NCBI GenBank assembly: GCA_023414985.1
Contig: JAEZLY010000229.1
Span: 1-24,169 of the forward strand
DNA from: Bacillota bacterium
GTDB taxonomy: Bacteria > Bacillota > Clostridia > Lachnospirales > Lachnospiraceae
DNA length: 24,169 nt
Direction: 5' to 3'
The notes beneath the pieces were generated by a model. It was not told the origin of the DNA and searched no databases. It saw nothing but the letters and a program-made list of their open reading frames with translations. Below, one piece after another: positions 16,753-24,169 of this stretch (position 1 is the first letter of the stretch; every line of letters starts with the position of its first letter). The translations under genes and the position numbers were made by a program.

Positions 16753-17730
16753 CTATGCTTTCATCCTCACGCTGACTTCCCCGGAGCTTAAAGCTTCTTT
16801 GGAGCCATCCTCATAGGCTACGACAAGTCTGGCTTTCTCGTCAATATCGAGTGCCTTGGCAGGAATGGAGGCATTTCCTTTCAATACCAGAATCTCTTGC
16901 CCCAGAAGGAAAGAATGACTGCGGTATTCCTCAAGATATTTTTTATCAGTGAGGGAATTCATGCATTCCGCCATATTATTCAGAACTTCCGCTACCAGCA
17001 TGGAGGTAACAGGCTTGTCCGAGGGCTTATCTGAAAAGAGAGAGCCTGCAATCCGAGTCAGCTCCGTCGGAAAATTACTGGTCTCGATATTAATTCCGAT
17101 CCCGACCACCGCATATTCCAAGCCACCGCTTTCGAAGTTCAAGGAGGCCTCCGTCAGAATACCGCAGACCTTTTTACCGCCTGCAAAGATATCATTTACC
17201 CATTTGATCTCAGCCTTGATTCCGGCTGTGGCTTCAATGGCTTTTACAACAGCCACGGCTGCAGCGGTTGTAATTAATAGGGAGTCCTCAAGATTGAGGG
17301 TTGGCCTTAGGATCAGAGTGAAATATACTCCTGATGCCATAGGTGAATAGAAGCTTCTACCCATCCGGCCTCTGCCTTCGGTCTGCTCTCTGGCGAGAAT
17401 GACAGTGCCTTCCTTAGCACCCTTTGCAGCCAGCTCCTTCGCGATGGTATTCGTGGAGGTGACAGTCTGTCTGACATCAAGCTGAAAATTTTTCGCATCT
17501 CCTGTTAGGTAGGGAGTGATACTTTCTGCGGATACGATGTCATTATCGGAAAGCAGACAATAGCCTTTATTCGGTACGGCTTCAATTCGGTATCCGTCCT
17601 TCTGCAGGGCTTTCATTGCCTTCCAGATGGCACTTCGTGTGACATAGAGCTCATTGGCAAGCTTCATTCCATTGACCGAGCTGCCCCTGTTTTCTTCTAA
17701 AATTCTAAGTACCTGATGCTTTAATTCCAT
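16753..17730 (-). CDS. birA: Bifunctional biotin ligase/biotin operon repressor BirA
   Basis: A 325-residue biotin-[acetyl-CoA-carboxylase] ligase. It makes biotinyl-5'-AMP, attaches biotin to carrier proteins, and in the N-terminally extended form represses biotin genes. Residues 1-60 form a winged helix-turn-helix (VNGMKLANELYVTRSAIWKAMKALQKDGY). The catalytic loop GRGRMGRSFYSP and the KWVNDI motif (valine in place of the commoner proline) define the ligase domain, and a small C-terminal domain follows. Start 17730 is chosen because AAGGA lies 8 nt upstream on the minus strand; another ATG six codons earlier (17748) is poorly placed. Together with bioY it suggests biotin salvage. No biotin synthesis genes are in view and no clear BirA operator was found. 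Confidence 0.95.
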   Translation of the reverse strand: MELKHQVLRILEENRGSSVNGMKLANELYVTRSAIWKAMKALQKDGYRIEAVPNKGYCLLSDNDIVSAESITPYLTGDAKNFQLDVRQTVTSTNTIAKELAAKGAKEGTVILAREQTEGRGRMGRSFYSPMASGVYFTLILRPTLNLEDSLLITTAAAVAVVKAIEATAGIKAEIKWVNDIFAGGKKVCGILTEASLNFESGGLEYAVVGIGINIETSNFPTELTRIAGSLFSDKPSDKPVTSMLVAEVLNNMAECMNSLTDKKYLEEYRSHSFLLGQEILVLKGNASIPAKALDIDEKARLVVAYEDGSKEALSSGEVSVRMKA

Positions 17731-17760
17731 GGATTTCGTCCTTATCATATATGATGCCTT

Positions 17761-17788
17761 AGTATACCATAATCAGAACAAATGTCAA
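17761..17788 (-). promoter_or_regulatory. Promoter of birA (minus strand) with overlapping palindrome
   Basis: TTGACA (17783-17788) and TATACT (17761-17766), 16-nt spacer, on the minus strand. A short inverted repeat TCAAC-TG-GTTGA (17785-17796) overlaps the -35 and could be an operator. Confidence 0.65.
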
Positions 17789-17803
17789 CTGGTTGAGATT
17801 AAA

Positions 17804-17839
17804 GAGTCGACAATTACATTCGATATTGTATGACGACTC
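17804..17839. promoter_or_regulatory. Inverted repeats in the birA/VOC divergent region
   Basis: GAGTCG-ACAAT (17804-17814) pairs with ATTGT and CGACTC (17825-17839, with a 4-nt bulge). A partly overlapping ACGAC-TC-GTCGT inverted repeat spans 17833-17844. They are mutually exclusive and could be regulator sites. The rest of the 344-nt gap (17731-18074) is AT-rich with nothing else recognised beyond the birA promoter. Confidence 0.45.
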
Positions 17840-18074
17840 GTCGTTAGAACGAATGACAGAGAAAACTTGCTGTTTAGAGATATAAGGAATATCATATTAA
17901 TATGAATTGATTTTGGTATATTTTAGAACCTGATGTATCTAGAAGCATAAAAAATTTCGCTTAGATTGCTTAACTGTTTTAACGAGACATAATGTTGTCA
18001 TGTTGTGTGTGTTAGTATTGTTATTATATTGAATGTATTAGAATAAAAATTGATAAATGATAGGAGGAGTATTA

Positions 18075-18482
18075 ATGAACGGGATGAGTGTAAATGTTGG
18101 TGTATGTCTGTATGTGGAAGATATTAAAAGGATGGTTTCTTTTTATCGAGATATCCTGCAATTTGAGACGGATTGGGATGGTGGATTATTTGCTGATTTT
18201 AAGACAAACAGTGGCCCTTTATCACTGTTTATGTATGACCGAAGAGAATTTGCGAAGGCAGTAGGGGAAGCCTATTATCCGCCGAAAGGAATTAACATGA
18301 CTATGGAAATAGGTATCTGGCTTCCGAGCTATTCAGATGTTGACAAGGAGTATGAGAGATTAACGGAACTTGGTGTGAAATCATTTACAGGAGAACCGGT
18401 TACCTACCCATTTGGAATACGCAATTTTTATGTTGCAGATCCGGAAGGTAATCTTCTGGAGATTGGAAGCAGCAGACCGTAA
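18075..18482 (+). CDS. VOC-superfamily (glyoxalase/bleomycin-resistance fold) protein
   Basis: A 135-residue vicinal oxygen chelate protein with paired beta-alpha-beta-beta-beta units: VNVGVCLYVEDIKRMVSFYRDIL at the N-terminus and NFYVADPEGNLLEIGSS at the C-terminus. The C-terminal glutamate expected as metal ligand is present (LLEIG). The N-terminal histidine position is not occupied by an obvious ligand, so it may be a binding protein rather than a metalloenzyme. Substrate unknown. The ATG at 18075 follows a perfect AGGAGG (18062-18067). It is divergent from birA. Confidence 0.88.
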   Translation: MNGMSVNVGVCLYVEDIKRMVSFYRDILQFETDWDGGLFADFKTNSGPLSLFMYDRREFAKAVGEAYYPPKGINMTMEIGIWLPSYSDVDKEYERLTELGVKSFTGEPVTYPFGIRNFYVADPEGNLLEIGSSRP

Positions 18483-18602
18483 GGACATAGTTCGTTCCCT
18501 CTGATATTATTATACCATACATTTTTCTACATTGCCAGACTTGTAATATTTTCTCCGTGATCTTAAAATAATGTGCATATGGAGGAAAGGGAGGGTATTT
18601 GT

Positions 18603-19163
18603 ATGGATGATATGTATGAGCTGATCACAGCGCAATCGCAGAAACAGGACCTGACACTGATACTGGAGTGTAACAGGAAGACGGAACAGTTCGGACTAAT
18701 CTTAAATCAAGACGAAGCAAATAGCCTTATGCTTGCACGAAAAGACGCGCTTGGTGATAACCAGAGGGTTGAATTCGGGACAGGTATTTTACCAAAGATA
18801 ATCGATTTATTCTGTGATTCTCAATATATCAATCAGGATAATTATACGGAGACTTTATCCGAGTTGCAGGATATATTCTATACGTATAAAAATGAGACGC
18901 CGGAGGAACTGACGGATGATGAACTGCTAAACTTTATGAGAAGGCAATTTGAGGAGATCTGCTTCGGAGACCTGGAATACCTACGAAGTACCTGTCTGGA
19001 ACGCTTCGCAAGGAGCACCCGGTCGGAGACGAAAGGACATATGCAGTCTAGACTGCGGGATGAATATGGTTTACGAGATACGGAAAATGAGTACAGCAAG
19101 CTATCAGAGGAGACCAGATGGGACTACGAGGTCTATAAGTTGAGATTGGAAGATACGTACTAA
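18603..19163 (+). CDS. DUF6323-like protein of unknown function
   Basis: A 186-residue soluble acidic protein. The run RVEFGTGILPKIIDLFCDSQYI, the segment ENYTETLSELQDIFYTYKNE-like, and DDELLNFMRRQFEEICFGDLEYL match my recollection of DUF6323, a family found mainly in Clostridia; no function is known. No signal peptide, membrane segment or catalytic motif is seen, and the composition suggests a mostly helical fold. The ATG at 18603 has GGGAGG (18589-18594) upstream. It is isolated here; no DUF6179-type partner is visible in the window. Its stop codon falls in the A-run that forms the tail of the terminator of the convergent zinc-ribbon gene. Confidence 0.8.
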   Translation: MDDMYELITAQSQKQDLTLILECNRKTEQFGLILNQDEANSLMLARKDALGDNQRVEFGTGILPKIIDLFCDSQYINQDNYTETLSELQDIFYTYKNETPEELTDDELLNFMRRQFEEICFGDLEYLRSTCLERFARSTRSETKGHMQSRLRDEYGLRDTENEYSKLSEETRWDYEVYKLRLEDTY

Positions 19164-19206
19164 AAAAATACCCGCAGCCGGGAACTGGGTTCCATGGACT
19201 GCGGGT
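19162..19206 (-). terminator. Rho-independent terminator of the zinc-ribbon gene
   Basis: ACCCGCAG (19170-19177) pairs with CTGCGGGT (19199-19206), with an inner GGAAC/GTTCC stem. On the minus strand it runs straight into seven Ts (19162-19168). It serves the minus-strand gene ending at 19213. The plus-strand side lacks a T tract. Confidence 0.9.
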
Positions 19207-19212
19207 TAAGTA

Positions 19213-20259
19213 TTATAGTACGACCTGATCGAAATTATTATTATAGTAATCCTCAATCAATCGGTCAAGATATGCAAGGTTTTGAGGTCCGAATTCTTTC
19301 AGCAGCATTTCCTTAATGGTATCGGTCAGCTTAATATAATTCAGTTCCTCGGAAATGGTATTGTTGTATAAGGATGCGATGAATTCCTCTGTAAAATGCT
19401 CCTTGAACCAGGCATTGATCTTTTCGGACATCTCGTTCTCAGCAGAGATTTCGGAACGGAGCTTCTTCGCTTTCTGATTGGTGCTGATGCCTACATACAG
19501 GAAGAAGAGGAACAGTACGCCCATGATGGTATTGGGAAGCCAGCCATTTAATACGGACAGGAGACCGAAGACATTCAACAGTACAAAGCCCAGTCCTACG
19601 ATACCGAAGAAAAGGAAAATCCATACGGTTCCGGCAAGATCCTTATATTTATCCGCTTTCATGACATAGGAGTGGGTATCCTCCTCAGGCTCGATATCCG
19701 TATCTGCTTCATCAGCGATTTTAACCTTTTCAGGCTTTGCCTTAGGCGTATATACCTCGGATTCTTCCTCATAAAGCTCGTCCTCATTGAACTCCTCATC
19801 GAATAGCTCGATTTCGGGTCCCTCCTCAGAGCCTTCCGAGGATTGATCCACTGTTGAGACTTCATCGACTGCTTCTTCCTCAGACAGAAGCTCTTCAGAC
19901 GCTTCAGAAGCTTCTGTACCGCTTTCGTCCTCGTTTTTATCGTCAGCATAAAGTCCTTTTGCGATATTATCCCGTTCTACAAAGTAGAAGGCCTGATACA
20001 GCTTTCGTGCTTCTTTTTCCGCTCTCGGCGGAATATTTACGATATAAAGCTCATTTTCCTTATCAAAGGTGACACTGGCAGGCATATTAGAATATTGAAA
20101 GAAACTTGCCAGCTTGTCGGCAATCTTTTTATCTTCTGCCTGGAAGAAGGGGGCTAAGAAGATTTCTTCCTCAAGACTTTCTACGAGCGCGACTCCGCAG
20201 TCAGAACATTCGGTATAACCCTCCTGATATTCTGCTTTACAATTTGGACACCAAGGCAT
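19213..20259 (-). CDS. Zinc-ribbon membrane protein with acidic linker
   Basis: A 348-residue protein of unknown function. It begins with a rubredoxin-like zinc ribbon (C4PNC7...C18SDC21). A small domain at about residues 33-100 resembles DUF2007-type putative signal-transducing domains (LAPFFQAEDKKIADKLASFF, then IVNIPPRAEKEARKLYQAF). A strongly acidic, disordered stretch (about 105-190) follows, then two membrane helices (about 205-265) and a charged C-terminal tail. Start 20259 is chosen for the GGAG 8 nt upstream on the minus strand; an ATG 22 codons earlier is less likely. It sits downstream of tyrS on the same strand and ends at a strong terminator. It may sense or scaffold at the membrane; that is a guess. 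Confidence 0.85.
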   Translation of the reverse strand: MPWCPNCKAEYQEGYTECSDCGVALVESLEEEIFLAPFFQAEDKKIADKLASFFQYSNMPASVTFDKENELYIVNIPPRAEKEARKLYQAFYFVERDNIAKGLYADDKNEDESGTEASEASEELLSEEEAVDEVSTVDQSSEGSEEGPEIELFDEEFNEDELYEEESEVYTPKAKPEKVKIADEADTDIEPEEDTHSYVMKADKYKDLAGTVWIFLFFGIVGLGFVLLNVFGLLSVLNGWLPNTIMGVLFLFFLYVGISTNQKAKKLRSEISAENEMSEKINAWFKEHFTEEFIASLYNNTISEELNYIKLTDTIKEMLLKEFGPQNLAYLDRLIEDYYNNNFDQVVL

Positions 20260-20278
20260 AAATTCCACTCCATTCTTA

Positions 20279-20521
20279 TTATTCTTCATTTGCTGCAGAA
20301 GAATACAGCCAGTAAACTGCAGCAATTCCGTACCATTTAGGTATTACATACTGAAGCAGGAACAGATAACTTAATACTTGAGAAAGCATAGTAATCACAA
20401 TAAGCTCTATCCAGGGGAACCGGAGCTTACTCCGCCATAAATCTGTGGTAAGCCTTTTTCCCTTTACGAACCAGCAGAGCACCATCGGAATCAAAGTCAT
20501 TGCTGGTGAAAACCTGAGCAA
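20279..20521 (-). CDS. Possible small membrane protein overlapping the tyrS 3' end
   Basis: An open frame of up to 80 residues that shares the last 95 nt of tyrS in another phase. Its C-terminal half beyond tyrS reads like a genuine transmembrane segment (WIELIVITMLSQVLSYLFLL, then a short charged end SSAANEE). It stops 19 nt before the zinc-ribbon gene start, as in an operon. No good ribosome site was found. Possible internal starts are GTG at 20398 and ATG at 20389 (36 residues). It may be real, a remnant of a larger membrane gene, or chance. Confidence 0.3.
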   Translation of the reverse strand: MLRFSPAMTLIPMVLCWFVKGKRLTTDLWRSKLRFPWIELIVITMLSQVLSYLFLLQYVIPKWYGIAAVYWLYSSAANEE

Positions 20522-21659
20522 AATCGGATACCTTCACATCATTTACCGTAACTCCGCCCTGCTCGATATTACGTCTTGCATCCGAACGGGAGGTAGCAAG
20601 CTTAGCATCACACATCATGGTAATCAGATCAATGCCCTCAGAGAATTTTGCAGCCGGATAGGTAGTAGTAGGCATATCCTCTGATTTCATACCGCCGCCG
20701 AACAGTGCACGGGCAGCTTCCTGAGCCTTGGTGGCTTCTTCTTCTCCGTGTACGATCTTGGTAATCTCAAAAGCAAGAACCTCTTTGGCATGGTTGATTT
20801 CTGCATCCTTTAAGGCACCGAGTCTCTTTACCTCTTCCATCGGAAGGAAGGTCAGCAGTCCGAGACATTCCTCAACCTTGACATCCTCAATATTTCTCCA
20901 ATATTGATAAAACTCATAAGGAGTGGTCTTGTTCGGATCCAACCAGACAGCACCCTTCATGGTCTTGCCCATCTTAATTCCCTCGCTGGTAGTGAGAAGC
21001 TTGAAGGTTAGTCCGAAAGCAGGCTTCTGTTCCTTACGACGAATCAGGTCTACACCACCGAGGATGTTGGACCACTGATCATTGCCGCCGAGCTGAAGCG
21101 TACAGCCGTAGAGCTTGTTCAGCTTCCAGAAGTCGTAGGACTGCATCAGCATATAGTTGAATTCGAAGAAGGTCAGACCCTTTTCCATACGCTGCTTATA
21201 GCAATCTGCGGTGAGCATCTTATTTACTGAAAAATGGATTCCGATTTCCCGAAGAAACTCCACATAATTTAAATCCAGCAGCCAATCAGCGTTGTTCGCA
21301 ATAATTGCCTGTCCATTCTCAAAATTGATGAACTTGGAGAGCTGTTTCTGGAAGCAATCCGCATTATGCTGAATGGTTTCAATTGTCATCAGGGTTCTCA
21401 TATCGGACTTACCGGTAGGATCCCCGATCATTGTAGTACCGCCGCCCAGTAGTGCGATCGGTTTATGTCCGGCACGCTGCATATGCATCATAGCCATTAC
21501 GGTAAGAAAGTGACCTGCGGTTAAGCTGTCGGCAGTTGCATCAAAACCTATATAAAAGGTAACGGATTCCTTTCCTAATAATTCACGAACTTCTTCTTCG
21601 TGGGTACATTGTTCGATGAACCCGCGTTCCATTAGTATGTCATAAACATTGGTAGACAT
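20427..21659 (-). CDS. tyrS: Tyrosyl-tRNA synthetase
   Basis: A 410-residue class I aminoacyl-tRNA synthetase that charges tRNA-Tyr. The Rossmann domain starts with GFDATADSLTAGHF (HIGH-like signature at residues 38-51). GNDQWSNI (192-199) lies in the tyrosine/ATP site. The KMSKS loop is KMGKT (229-233). The C-terminal S4 RNA-binding domain (about 345-405) contains RSDARRNIEQGGVTVNDVKV. AAGGAGG precedes the ATG. The upstream leader is short and shows no T-box, so tyrosine-responsive control by that route is not evident. Confidence 0.97.
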   Translation of the reverse strand: MSTNVYDILMERGFIEQCTHEEEVRELLGKESVTFYIGFDATADSLTAGHFLTVMAMMHMQRAGHKPIALLGGGTTMIGDPTGKSDMRTLMTIETIQHNADCFQKQLSKFINFENGQAIIANNADWLLDLNYVEFLREIGIHFSVNKMLTADCYKQRMEKGLTFFEFNYMLMQSYDFWKLNKLYGCTLQLGGNDQWSNILGGVDLIRRKEQKPAFGLTFKLLTTSEGIKMGKTMKGAVWLDPNKTTPYEFYQYWRNIEDVKVEECLGLLTFLPMEEVKRLGALKDAEINHAKEVLAFEITKIVHGEEEATKAQEAARALFGGGMKSEDMPTTTYPAAKFSEGIDLITMMCDAKLATSRSDARRNIEQGGVTVNDVKVSDFAQVFTSNDFDSDGALLVRKGKKAYHRFMAE

Positions 21660-21693
21660 CGGTATTCCTCCTTATTAATCGTTGACTAAAGAC

Positions 21694-21722
21694 ATTATAA
21701 ATGATTGCATTTTATTTTTCAA
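21694..21722 (-). promoter_or_regulatory. Promoter of tyrS
   Basis: On the minus strand TTGAAA (21717-21722) and TATAAT (21694-21699) with a 17-nt spacer. The transcript would begin near 21687, leaving only a short leader of under 30 nt before the start codon. Confidence 0.75.
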
Positions 21723-21764
21723 TGAAAAACGTGGACAATCCTGTGTATATTTCATGGTTTCCAT

Positions 21765-21778
21765 ATGACAAATGTCAT
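21765..21778. promoter_or_regulatory. Operator-like palindrome ATGACA-AA-TGTCAT
   Basis: A perfect 6+6 inverted repeat with a 2-nt centre, in the divergent region between tyrS and the ABC transporter. It lies about 95 nt before the ATPase start codon, a plausible place for a repressor of the transporter operon. No regulator gene is in the window. Confidence 0.4.
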
Positions 21779-21872
21779 GGCATAGATATAACTGAAGTCA
21801 CTTCCGTAAGTTTCGGCGATTGTGTATGATAGCAGCATAAGGAAAAGAGAAAGAATAATTGAGGAGGAGAAT

Positions 21873-22820
21873 ATGTCACAGTTTGTAACAGTAAAAAATA
21901 TGACCAAAAAATACGGTGAGCTTTGTGCTGTCGATAATCTGAGCTTTGAAGTACGGACCAATGAAATTTTCGGACTTCTTGGACCGAATGGGGCCGGAAA
22001 ATCCACGACCTTAAGTGTGCTGACCACCCTATCGGATTTTAACAAAGGGGAGATTTCGATAAATAACTTCGATATCCGAAGGGATAAGAGGAAGATTAAG
22101 CAGTGTATCGGTATGGTACCTCAGGATATTGCGGTCTATGAGCATCTGTCGGCACTGGAAAATGTGAAATTCTTCGCATCCCTGTACGGAATAAGGGGAA
22201 AGAAGCTTACGGAGATGGCGAAGGAAGCATTAGAATTCGTCGGCCTGTCAGATCGATTATCCATGAAACCAAAGCAAATGTCGGGCGGTATGAGAAGAAG
22301 ACTGAACATTGCCTGCGGAATCGCCCATTCCCCACAACTGATCGTCATGGATGAACCGACTGTTGGTGTGGATGCCCAATCCAGGGAGCATATCCTGAAT
22401 TCCATCAAGACACTGCGGGATCGAGGAGCCACCGTAATCTACACGTCCCATTACATGAATGAGGTGGAAGAAATCTGCGACCGGATTGCCATCATTGATA
22501 AAGGACAGATGATCGCCTGTGGAACGCAGCAGGAACTGGTATCCTTAGTAACGGATGTCCAGTCAGTATATATCGATACGAAACTGCCGCCTGCAAAAGA
22601 AGAAGCCGATATCAGAAAGAAGCTGAAGACACTGCCGGATGTGAGGGCTGTAGCAGCACAGGAGAATACCATAAGAATTGATATTCTGATCGGTCAGAAC
22701 AGTATCCCGAGGATTCTGGAGCAATTTCTTGCTTATGGGATGCCTATCTATAATATCAGGTCGGAGGTACCTAATCTGGATACCATGTTTCTGACCTTGA
22801 CCGGCCATGATTTGCGTTAA
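21873..22820 (+). CDS. ABC transporter ATP-binding protein (ABC-2 exporter type)
   Basis: A 315-residue ATPase that powers an ABC-2 exporter. Walker A is GPNGAGKST (residues 37-45), the Q-loop lies in VPQDIAVYEHLSALEN, the signature is MSGGMRRRLNIA (136-147), Walker B is LIVMDEPTVGVD and the H-loop histidine is H193 (TSHYM). The C-terminal extension of about 90 residues is typical of drug, lipid and bacteriocin exporters of the CcmA/DrrA/NatA group. Start 21873 follows GAGGAGG; an upstream in-frame ATG at 21822 lacks such a site. The permease follows 17 nt later, indicating one operon. Substrate unknown. Confidence 0.93.
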   Translation: MSQFVTVKNMTKKYGELCAVDNLSFEVRTNEIFGLLGPNGAGKSTTLSVLTTLSDFNKGEISINNFDIRRDKRKIKQCIGMVPQDIAVYEHLSALENVKFFASLYGIRGKKLTEMAKEALEFVGLSDRLSMKPKQMSGGMRRRLNIACGIAHSPQLIVMDEPTVGVDAQSREHILNSIKTLRDRGATVIYTSHYMNEVEEICDRIAIIDKGQMIACGTQQELVSLVTDVQSVYIDTKLPPAKEEADIRKKLKTLPDVRAVAAQENTIRIDILIGQNSIPRILEQFLAYGMPIYNIRSEVPNLDTMFLTLTGHDLR

Positions 22821-22837
22821 GGGGAAAGGGGAAGCTG

Positions 22838-23947
22838 ATGTTTAATATTATCATTAAGGAGACAAAGGAATTTATAAGGGAAAAATCCTATCTGTTCTTC
22901 TTCCTGCTGTTTCCGGCAATCCTGGTGTTCCTTTTGGGCAACCTGCTCCAGTCTACGGATGTTGCAGAGGAAGCGATAGGGGCAATTAAAATACAGTATC
23001 TGATAGATACTCAGGATCCATACCAAGAAGGAGTAATCGAAAGCTTTATACAGAGGATGGGAGAGGAAGGGAACATAAGCGTTACGCGAGCTGAAGACCT
23101 TGAAAAAGCAAAAGTACTCGCCGGAGAAGATAAGATTACAGCGGCGGTACTTTTTACGGGAAATCCTCTTGAGATAAAGGTTTATGAGGGAACTAACAGG
23201 GTGAAGAACAGAACTGTGGAAGCGATCATGAACGGTTTTATCCAGACCGATAAGACAATTGCTGCTGTTATAAAGACAGCTCCGCAAGCTTTAGCCACAC
23301 TCAGCACGCAGGAGGAAGAATATGCCGTTGAGAAGGATCTGGGCTATAGCCGCAGCATGATTGATTATTATGCTGTCAGTATGGCAGTGATGATTTCCTT
23401 TATGAGTATGATTACGGGTGCTAACGCATTTATGAATGAAAGGCAGAATAAGACCATCAACAGGCTGATCATCGCGCCACAGAACAGAGTATCCATGTTC
23501 CTCCAGAAGGTGATCGGCATGCTGCCGCAGACAATTCTTCAGGTTGCTGTAATCATGGGAATCAGCATAACAGTTTATGGTGCCCATTACGGAGCAGGAA
23601 TCAGCGAGGTGTCCTATCTGTTCCTGATGTTTGTTGCTATTACCTTTTGCATGATTTCTCTTGGGGTAATTCTGGGATTGTTACTGAAGAAAATATCGCC
23701 ATTTGTATTAATCATGTCCGTCCTTTGGATCATGATGTTCTTCGGGGGAACCTATTCCAAAGAACTTTATGTACCGGGAGTAACCAATCATATGCCGAAT
23801 TATATCTTTCAACAGGCAGCCTATCAGCTTTCGGTCTTCGGTCGGTTTGAGCTGGTAACACAGGTGATTGTAATCTGTCTGATCATCACAGCAGCTGCCA
23901 TGATGGTTGGAGCGGCTATATTCTATAATAAGGAGGAGGAACGATGA
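22838..23947 (+). CDS. ABC-2 type transporter permease
   Basis: A 369-residue membrane subunit with the ABC2_membrane_3 arrangement. One N-terminal helix (LFFFLLFPAILVFLLGNLL) is followed by a large extracytoplasmic domain of about 150 residues. Then come five helices near the C-terminus, with the NERQNKTINRLIIAP coupling segment after the second helix. A GGGGAAAGGGG ribosome site precedes the ATG. Its stop overlaps the next gene's start as ATGA, implying translational coupling. It pairs with the preceding ATPase to export an unidentified substrate. Confidence 0.9.
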   Translation: MFNIIIKETKEFIREKSYLFFFLLFPAILVFLLGNLLQSTDVAEEAIGAIKIQYLIDTQDPYQEGVIESFIQRMGEEGNISVTRAEDLEKAKVLAGEDKITAAVLFTGNPLEIKVYEGTNRVKNRTVEAIMNGFIQTDKTIAAVIKTAPQALATLSTQEEEYAVEKDLGYSRSMIDYYAVSMAVMISFMSMITGANAFMNERQNKTINRLIIAPQNRVSMFLQKVIGMLPQTILQVAVIMGISITVYGAHYGAGISEVSYLFLMFVAITFCMISLGVILGLLLKKISPFVLIMSVLWIMMFFGGTYSKELYVPGVTNHMPNYIFQQAAYQLSVFGRFELVTQVIVICLIITAAAMMVGAAIFYNKEEER

Positions 23948-24169
23948 AGAATATTTGGATTATCACAAAATCAAATATTAAAAGGAATGCATTCGGGGTT
24001 CTTCTCTCCCTGTTCTGTGCTTTCTTTCTGTGCTTAATTCTTCATTCCATGGGAACTCTCGTGGCAGACATGACGACGGCTCCTGTATCCGTAGGATTAA
24101 TCGACAAGGATCAGAGTGATTTATCAAAGGATTTCAGACGTTATCTTACGGAGAATTTAAATTATAAGC
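23944..24169 (+). CDS. Second ABC-2 type permease, 3' truncated by window edge
   Basis: The ATG overlaps the previous gene's TGA (ATGA), with GGAGGA just upstream. The visible 75 residues show a basic start (MKNIWIITKSNIKRNAFG), one hydrophobic helix (VLLSLFCAFFLCLILHSMG) and the beginning of an extracytoplasmic domain (VSVGLIDKDQSDLSKDF), matching the topology of the preceding permease. It is probably the partner for a heterodimeric ABC-2 exporter. The rest lies outside the window. Confidence 0.85.
   Translation, partial: MKNIWIITKSNIKRNAFGVLLSLFCAFFLCLILHSMGTLVADMTTAPVSVGLIDKDQSDLSKDFRRYLTENLNYK

Noticed and set aside
21660..21872. T-box leader for tyrS
   Set aside because: The leader is short and lacks the conserved GGTGG-type T-box and specifier-stem features.

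Overview
The window looks like a chromosomal segment from a Gram-positive anaerobe of the Clostridia, most likely Lachnospiraceae or a close relative. This is inferred from Clostridia-like FtsK/SpoIIIE, TyrS, FtsZ-independent housekeeping content, a formate-tetrahydrofolate ligase gene, a BirA/BioY pair, a DUF6323-like protein, strong AGGAGG-type ribosome binding sites, and TTGACA/TATAAT-type promoters in AT-rich gaps. No rRNA, tRNA, prophage, transposase or CRISPR array is visible.

Region 1 (1-6800): the 3' part of an ftsK/spoIIIE DNA translocase gene (cut by the window start), a NUDIX hydrolase, two adjacent paralogous RimK-like ATP-grasp ligases and an S66 (MccF/LdcA-type) carboxypeptidase all run on the plus strand. 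A HAD phosphatase converges on them with a gap of only 3 nt. The ligase pair plus peptidase looks like a cassette that builds and trims an unknown peptide-like conjugate.

Region 2 (6801-10418): fhs (formate-tetrahydrofolate ligase) carries a one-base frameshift near codon 121. After it come a strong bidirectional terminator, a convergent GNAT acetyltransferase and an Fe/Mn superoxide dismutase. A 168-bp whole-length imperfect palindrome then sits between the convergent superoxide dismutase and pyrI genes.

Region 3 (10419-16067): pyrB and pyrI (aspartate carbamoyltransferase, overlapping by one base) run on the minus strand. An 887-bp gap follows. It contains a complete-looking orphan transcription unit: a TTGACA-17-TAAAAT promoter, about 380 nt with degenerate GGTAC...CCACC repeats, and a perfect 11-bp terminator hairpin. 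This is the most unusual stretch of the window. A large SWIM/SNF2 helicase gene with its own promoter comes next.

Region 4 (16068-21659): bioY and birA (biotin uptake and biotin ligase/repressor) on the minus strand, divergent from a VOC-fold protein. Then come a DUF6323-like gene, a convergent zinc-ribbon membrane protein, a possible tiny membrane protein, and tyrS with its own promoter and no T-box.

Region 5 (21660-24169): an ABC-2 type export operon on the plus strand: an ATPase, one complete permease, and a second permease cut off by the window end.
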